Of a stretch of DNA of 9,974 nucleotides, positions 6,193 through 9,974 are shown one piece after another. The position numbers and the translations under genes are program-made. Under the pieces are notes generated by a model. The model saw only the letters and a program-made list of their open reading frames with translations. It was not told the DNA's origin and did no database searches. The number at the start of each line of letters is the position of its first letter. The stretch's first letter is position 1. Origin of the DNA: Patescibacteria group bacterium (GTDB taxonomy: Bacteria > Patescibacteriota > JAHJAL01); NCBI GenBank assembly GCA_018814055.1, contig JAHJAL010000042.1, positions 1 through 9,974 of the forward strand. Reading direction: 5' to 3'.

Positions 6193-6816
6193 ATGAAAAT
6201 AAAAGAAAATAATCCCTCTTTATCCCATACCCTCAAAAATAATCCTGGCGATATATACAAAGTGTTACCCGAAAACTTCAAAGAGAGACTCAAAATATCT
6301 TCAATTAGAACAACTCTTATAGGATTAAAGTCTGATAATTATTCATACCCAGATATCATCCAAACCGTCAATGGCATCAAAGAACAAGAAGAAATCATCG
6401 AAAAAGAGCTTCGTGACCTATATCATCTGCACCAAGACAATATCAATATAAAACCACAACTCAATAAATTAATTGCCAACAAATTTGAAAGCAATATTAC
6501 CAATTTCATAGATTACCTTAAATTCAAAACATGCGTGATCGATCAAAAAGAAGAAAATGACACAATTATATTCTCTACTCTATTTGGCGATTTTTCAGTA
6601 AGCAAACGATCATGCAATCAAAAAAAGAATACCGGCACGGTTAGCACTTTTAGACCCAACAAATCACAAGATAAAACCACAATATTGTATAATTTATGCC
6701 TAGACATCTCCAAAAAATATCACAATCAAGGAAATAATAATGATATACATAAAACTTTTTCTGACGTGATCAAGCAGGCCGAAATGCTACATAACAATAA
6801 TCACAAACGTCAATAA
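6193..6816 (+). CDS. Hypothetical protein, 207 residues
   Basis: I do not recognise this protein. It is rich in Lys, Asn and Ile, has no signal peptide and no membrane segment, and so is probably cytoplasmic. Residues about 45-105 look helical and charged (IKEQEEIIEKELRDLYHLH near 62-80). A probable beta hairpin follows around 113-131, flanked by two cysteines. A helical C-terminus ends in a His/Asn/Lys-rich tail. The ATG at 6193 is the first in frame and lies about 35 bases after the predicted transcription start. It has its own promoter and a terminator 34 bases after the stop, so it appears to be a single-gene unit. The open frame, with codon choice like its neighbours (third-position A, C and T), supports a real gene. 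It could be a regulator, given the operator-like sites ahead of it, but nothing in the protein shows this. Confidence 0.75.
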   Translation: MKIKENNPSLSHTLKNNPGDIYKVLPENFKERLKISSIRTTLIGLKSDNYSYPDIIQTVNGIKEQEEIIEKELRDLYHLHQDNINIKPQLNKLIANKFESNITNFIDYLKFKTCVIDQKEENDTIIFSTLFGDFSVSKRSCNQKKNTGTVSTFRPNKSQDKTTILYNLCLDISKKYHNQGNNNDIHKTFSDVIKQAEMLHNNNHKRQ

Positions 6817-6849
6817 TCAACACAATTTAAAAATAATATTTTCCAACTC

Positions 6850-6875
6850 AAAAACAGCCACCACTAGCTGTTTTT
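6850..6875 (+). terminator. Rho-independent terminator
   Basis: AAAAACAGC (6850-6858) and GCTGTTTTT (6867-6875) form a perfect 9-bp stem with an 8-base loop. The terminal T run is part of the stem's 3' arm. It lies 34 bases after the stop of the 207-residue protein gene and just before the next promoter, so it separates two transcription units. Confidence 0.7.
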
Positions 6876-6889
6876 CTGATATTTAGTCA

Positions 6890-6919
6890 TTGACAACCAT
6901 CTCTAACCAATAATATTAT
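6890..6919 (+). promoter_or_regulatory. Promoter of the abrB-exporter operon
   Basis: A perfect TTGACA (6890-6895) is followed after 18 bases by TATTAT (6914-6919), five of six matches to the -10 consensus. The start site near 6926 gives a leader of about 50 bases before the ATG at 6976. It comes directly after a terminator, as expected for the head of an operon. Confidence 0.55.
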
Positions 6920-6953
6920 ATACTCGTATTACATTTCTTACTTCTTCTCACTC

Positions 6954-6967
6954 GTAATTAGTAATTT
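6954..6967 (+). repeat. 14-mer GTAATTAGTAATTT before the abrB-type gene (copy 2)
   Basis: This is an exact copy of the 14-mer at 5315-5328. Here it ends eight bases before the ATG at 6976 and lies within the predicted 5' leader. Confidence 0.6.
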
Positions 6968-6975
6968 ATTTCGCT

Positions 6976-7203
6976 ATGCGCAAAAAAATCACTTGCTACG
7001 GCACCACTACCATCGGCCCCAAAGGCCAAATCGTCATCCCGTCAAAACTCAGAAAGCAACTTGGTATCAAAACCGGGGACCAGTTTATCGTCTTCAAAAA
7101 CTCCCAATTAAACAGTATAGTAGTATTGAAATCATCCGACGTTTCCACCATGCTCAAAACCCTCACCAAAGAACTTGCCACACTTGAGAAAAAACTAAAA
7201 TAA
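6976..7203 (+). CDS. AbrB/MazE/SpoVT-family DNA-binding protein
   Basis: The 75-residue product has one swapped-hairpin AbrB-type DNA-binding domain. Residues about 10-40 carry the family pattern TTIGPKGQIVIPSKLRKQL followed by GIKTGDQF, with the usual basic residues of the recognition region. The C-terminal 25 residues are a charged helix (KTLTKELATLEKKLK), probably for dimerisation. Such proteins act as dimeric transcription factors or as antitoxins. No toxin gene is adjacent; instead an exporter adaptor and an ABC ATPase follow on the same strand, so the likely role is control of that operon, including itself. The ATG at 6976 is the first in frame. The stop TAA at 7201-7203 runs directly into a periodic repeat array. 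Confidence 0.9.
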   Translation: MRKKITCYGTTTIGPKGQIVIPSKLRKQLGIKTGDQFIVFKNSQLNSIVVLKSSDVSTMLKTLTKELATLEKKLK

Positions 7204-7300
7204 AACGTTTAAAAACTTTGAAAAATCCTGAAAAACATATGTAACCTTATTTAGAAAATTGTTTTTCAATGTTTTTAAGTGTTTTTTAATGTTTTTTACC
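7202..7300. repeat. Inverted pair of 10-bp-periodic A- and T-tract arrays
   Basis: A-tracts begin at 7202, 7211, 7221 and 7231, the last three exactly 10 bases apart. After a spacer (7236-7260), T-tracts begin at 7262, 7272, 7282 and 7292, again 10 apart, each preceded by G. The arm 7202-7230 and the reverse complement of the T half match at about 22 of 29 positions, so the two halves can pair imperfectly. The array fills the gap from the regulator's stop to just before the adaptor's ATG at 7304. A-tracts in helical phase are known to bend DNA. The layout (A-rich half, spacer, T-rich half, start codon) matches 2438-2543. Confidence 0.8.
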
Positions 7301-7303
7301 CCC

Positions 7304-9211
7304 ATGTTCAAAAACGAAAAAGAAGAAAATCAATCCGAATCACCCGAATTTCTCAAACCACGCAAGAAATCATACTGGTGGGTCTGGTTAATCGTTATCC
7401 TCGTCCTCATCGGCGGGGGAATTGCCTATGGTTATTACACCAAGCCACTCGAAAATCCATACATCACTGAAATTGCTACTAGGCAGGATATCACCCAAAG
7501 CGTGGAAGTCACGGGCACCATCAAACCATCCGCAGAAATCAACCTCAATTTCAAATCAGCCGGCACCATTACCTCTATAAATGTCGAAATCTCAGATCAA
7601 ATTTACAAAGGTGATGTATTGGCCAGTTTAGATACTTCAGAATTAAACAGTCAGCTAGCCCAATCCCAAGCCAGCGTTTCAGTCGCCCAAGCCCAATTAT
7701 CCCAAGTATTAGAAGGTAGCCGGCCCGAAGAAATATCCGTCGCCGAAACCAATATCGATACCGCCCAATCCAACCTATCTACTGCCCAAATAAATTACCA
7801 ACTCACCAAAAATCAGATAGCCAATGACCTCAAAACCGCCGAAACCAACTTATCCAACACCCAAAAACTCCTGGCCGATGCCTTGACCAACCTCAATAAT
7901 ATCCAAAATCAAACTGACCAAAACCTCATCAACACCATAGATAGCAATCTCAATCAACTCAATATCATACTAATCAGTGAGCAATCAGTTAAAACCAACA
8001 TCGAAAACGTCTACGACAACAACACCTGGTATGAAATATTCAAAGATCTGGATTTTGGCCGCATGGTTCAAACCGACAACTTGCGAAAACAAACCCCATT
8101 TGTTAGACAAAACGCCCAAACCAGCTACAATCAAGCGCTTATCACCCGGACCGTTAGTGATAACCAACAAGCCATCAGTGACATGTTGCTCTATCTGGAC
8201 AACATCACCCAAATTCTCAACAACACCAATTCCATGTTATATATGGAAAGCGCTCAATACATTTTTACCTCTACCGATCTGTCCTCCCTCAAAAGCCGCC
8301 AGTCGGCCAATGAAGCCAGTCATAATTCCAATCTGACCAATACTCAAAATCTCAAAAACTCTATCGACAATACCAACATCAACAACCAGATATCTGTCGA
8401 CAACGCTCAAAACCAAGTCACTAGTTATCAAAACCAAATTCAAACTGCCGAAGAAAACATCGAATCAATCAAAATCACCAGCAACAAAAAACTGCAAGAT
8501 GCCCAAGATCAAATCACCAATGCTGAAGATCAGCTCAAAATCCAGCAAAAACAACTTGATCTTATCAAAGCCGGACCAACATCCGCCGCTATTGCTGTTG
8601 CCCAAGCCCAAGTCGCCCAAACCCAAGCTGCCGTCAAAGTTATCCAAACCCAAATTGCCAACCAACAGATAATCGCCCCATCCAACGGCATTATCACTCA
8701 AGTCAACGTGTCCGAAGGAGAACAATCATCTAGCGCCAACCCGATTATCCAAATGCACTCCGATGCCAAATACGAAATCAATGCCGAAATTGCCGAAACA
8801 GACATCAACAAAATCAAGATCGGCGATAAAACAATTATTGATTTCGACGCTTTCACCAAAGATGACAAATTCACCGGAGAAGTAGTTGAAATTGATCCCG
8901 CGTCCACCGTCTTGCAAGGAGTAGTTTATTACAACACCAAAGTCATCCTCGATACTGAAGATCCCAAAATCAAACCCGGCATGACTGCCAATATCGAAAT
9001 CATCACTGCCGAAGCCAAAGATGTCATCGCCGTCCCCAACCAAGCCGTCAAAAAAGATGGCAGCCAATACTTCGTCGAAATTCTTACCGACGAGACCACT
9101 CTCTCCGTCGAAAAATCAACTGTTACCACCGGCCTACGAGCCAACACCCACACTGAGATAAAAAGCGGTCTCTCCGGCGAAGAAAACATCATTATCCTAA
9201 AAAATGAATAA
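7304..9211 (+). CDS. MacA/HlyD-type exporter adaptor (membrane fusion protein)
   Basis: Adaptors of this type link an ABC transporter to the outside and deliver or gate its substrate. The 635-residue product starts with a charged cytoplasmic tail (1-23) and one membrane helix (about 24-45). A beta domain follows. The split lipoyl/biotinyl-like domain has halves near 80-110 (FKSAGTITSINVEISDQI) and 457-475 (APSNGIITQVNVSEGEQ). A very long Gln/Asn/Ala-rich helical insert lies between them (about 113-455), interrupted around 235-270 by a less regular stretch with NTWYEIFKDLDFG. The usual C-terminal beta-barrel and membrane-proximal domains complete it (KPGMTANIEI, IAVPNQAV). MacA-like proteins are usually near 370-400 residues, so the hairpin is greatly extended. 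I chose the ATG at 7304; a TTG at 7259 or ATG at 7289 would make the T-tract repeat encode a Phe-rich start. The ATPase gene follows 6 bases after the stop. Confidence 0.92.
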   Translation: MFKNEKEENQSESPEFLKPRKKSYWWVWLIVILVLIGGGIAYGYYTKPLENPYITEIATRQDITQSVEVTGTIKPSAEINLNFKSAGTITSINVEISDQIYKGDVLASLDTSELNSQLAQSQASVSVAQAQLSQVLEGSRPEEISVAETNIDTAQSNLSTAQINYQLTKNQIANDLKTAETNLSNTQKLLADALTNLNNIQNQTDQNLINTIDSNLNQLNIILISEQSVKTNIENVYDNNTWYEIFKDLDFGRMVQTDNLRKQTPFVRQNAQTSYNQALITRTVSDNQQAISDMLLYLDNITQILNNTNSMLYMESAQYIFTSTDLSSLKSRQSANEASHNSNLTNTQNLKNSIDNTNINNQISVDNAQNQVTSYQNQIQTAEENIESIKITSNKKLQDAQDQITNAEDQLKIQQKQLDLIKAGPTSAAIAVAQAQVAQTQAAVKVIQTQIANQQIIAPSNGIITQVNVSEGEQSSSANPIIQMHSDAKYEINAEIAETDINKIKIGDKTIIDFDAFTKDDKFTGEVVEIDPASTVLQGVVYYNTKVILDTEDPKIKPGMTANIEIITAEAKDVIAVPNQAVKKDGSQYFVEILTDETTLSVEKSTVTTGLRANTHTEIKSGLSGEENIIILKNE

Positions 9212-9217
9212 TTATTC

Positions 9218-9967
9218 ATGACTCCCATCATCCAACTCGAAAATATTGTCAAAAATTATTACCTTGGCAGGCTGATTGTCAAGGTTTTAAAAGGCATTGA
9301 TCTAACCATCTACAAAGGTGAATACGTCGCCATCATGGGTCCTTCCGGATCCGGTAAATCGACTCTTATGAATATTATTGGTTTTCTTGACCGGCCCACC
9401 GGTGGAACTTATAAATTCCTCGGACATGATACCACCAAATTAAACGACAATGACCTGGCAACCATCAGAAACCAAAAAATAGGTTTTATTTTTCAATCAT
9501 ACAACCTATTAGCCCGTACTACCGCTCTTGATAACGTCGAACTACCCTTGATTTACGCCGGTATACCCACCAAAGAACGCAAAGAAAGAGCTTTTGAGGC
9601 CTTAAAAAAAGTAGGATTATCTAACCGTATCGATCACCTGTCCAACGAACTTTCCGGCGGGCAACAACAACGTGTCGCTATTGCCCGTGCCATAGTAAAT
9701 GACCCGGATATTATCTTTGCCGACGAACCAACCGGCAATCTCGACTCCAAAACCGAAGTCGAAATTATCGATCTATTTGAACAAATCAACAATTCCGGCA
9801 ACACCATACTGCTGGTTACCCACGAGGAAGATATCGCCAACTGTTCCAAACGCATCATTCGCCTCCGTGACGGCCTGATCCAAAAAGACGAAGTTGTTCC
9901 CCACGTCAGAAACGACCACCAAAGTGATATCACAAAAAAAGGATTACTAAAAGATAGTAAAAATTAA
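9218..9967 (+). CDS. ABC transporter ATP-binding protein, MacB/LolD type
   Basis: The 249-residue product is a complete nucleotide-binding domain of the MacB/LolD/FtsE-like group that powers lipoprotein, peptide or macrolide-type export. Walker A is GPSGSGKST (41-49), the Q-loop Gln is 93 in FQSYNLLARTTALDNVELP, the signature is LSGGQQQRVAIARA (145-158), Walker B ends in ADEPTGNLDS (168-177), and the H-loop is VTHEED (200-205). All catalytic residues are intact. There is no fused membrane domain, so a separate FtsX/MacB-like permease is needed, most likely the next gene. The last 25 residues form a charged tail of unknown use. The ATG lies 6 bases after the adaptor stop, so the two genes are surely co-transcribed. 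The substrate cannot be told from the sequence. Confidence 0.95.
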   Translation: MTPIIQLENIVKNYYLGRLIVKVLKGIDLTIYKGEYVAIMGPSGSGKSTLMNIIGFLDRPTGGTYKFLGHDTTKLNDNDLATIRNQKIGFIFQSYNLLARTTALDNVELPLIYAGIPTKERKERAFEALKKVGLSNRIDHLSNELSGGQQQRVAIARAIVNDPDIIFADEPTGNLDSKTEVEIIDLFEQINNSGNTILLVTHEEDIANCSKRIIRLRDGLIQKDEVVPHVRNDHQSDITKKGLLKDSKN

Positions 9968-9969
9968 CA

Positions 9970-9974
9970 ATGAA
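9970..9974 (+). CDS. Possible start of the next gene, probably the permease
   Basis: An ATG begins two bases after the TAA of the ATPase gene, and the window ends two bases later. From operon logic an FtsX/MacB-type permease is expected here. Only five bases are visible, so this is a prediction from context. Confidence 0.25.

Noticed and set aside
7203..7210. AAACGTTT palindrome shared with the terminator stem at 5203-5228
   Set aside because: An 8-base palindrome in AT-rich DNA, found three times in two contexts with no common position relative to genes, is likely chance.
7259..7303. N-terminal extension of the adaptor from TTG
   Set aside because: The added residues are encoded by the T-tract repeat and give a Phe-rich leader ahead of a charged tail. 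The ATG at 7304 is the more natural start.
1..9974. UGA recoded as glycine or tryptophan
   Set aside because: All genes are open without in-frame TGA and tryptophan uses TGG. The lack of TGA stops among nine genes is unremarkable for low-GC DNA.

Overview
The window looks like chromosomal sequence from a member of the Candidate Phyla Radiation (Patescibacteria) or a similarly reduced, low-GC (about 40% by eye) bacterium. The basis is the overall gene style: a yebC-ruvC pair, a secreted PKD-domain protein, a MacA-like adaptor with an ABC ATPase, tight spacing, and almost no Shine-Dalgarno sequences ahead of start codons. No rRNA or other lineage marker is present, so this placement is an inference. 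All nine complete genes end in TAA or TAG, and nothing suggests UGA recoding.

There are two divergent blocks. Bases 1-3754 are read on the minus strand in the order yebC, ruvC, glgA and then a secreted PKD-domain gene that runs off the left edge. Bases 3882-9974 are read on the plus strand: a Tat-signal-like secreted protein of unknown function, tlyA (rRNA 2'-O-methyltransferase), an unrecognised 207-residue protein, a small AbrB/SpoVT-type regulator, a long MacA/HlyD-type adaptor and a MacB/LolD-type ABC ATPase. A start codon for a further gene, probably the permease, sits at the right edge. The last three or four genes look like one exporter operon headed by its regulator, with a near-consensus promoter in front. 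A divergent promoter region lies at 3755-3881.

The unusual content is mostly in and around the short intergenic gaps. (a) A 130-bp element at 820-949 has perfect 34-bp inverted arms and lies between glgA and the PKD gene. (b) Two gaps (ruvC-glgA and abrB-adaptor) are filled by the same architecture: an A-rich array with an exact 10-bp period, a spacer, and a T-rich array with the same period and inverted relation, ending at the next start codon. (c) About 63 bp at 5840-5902, made of two small GC-rich hairpins, sits in frame inside tlyA and adds about 21 residues. (d) An identical 14-mer precedes the tlyA and abrB start codons. (e) The secreted protein at 3882-5177 has a pattern suggestive of a NodB-type deacetylase fold that has lost its metal-binding histidines. 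The plus strand is C-rich and G-poor throughout, whichever strand carries the gene, which suggests strong replication-strand bias.
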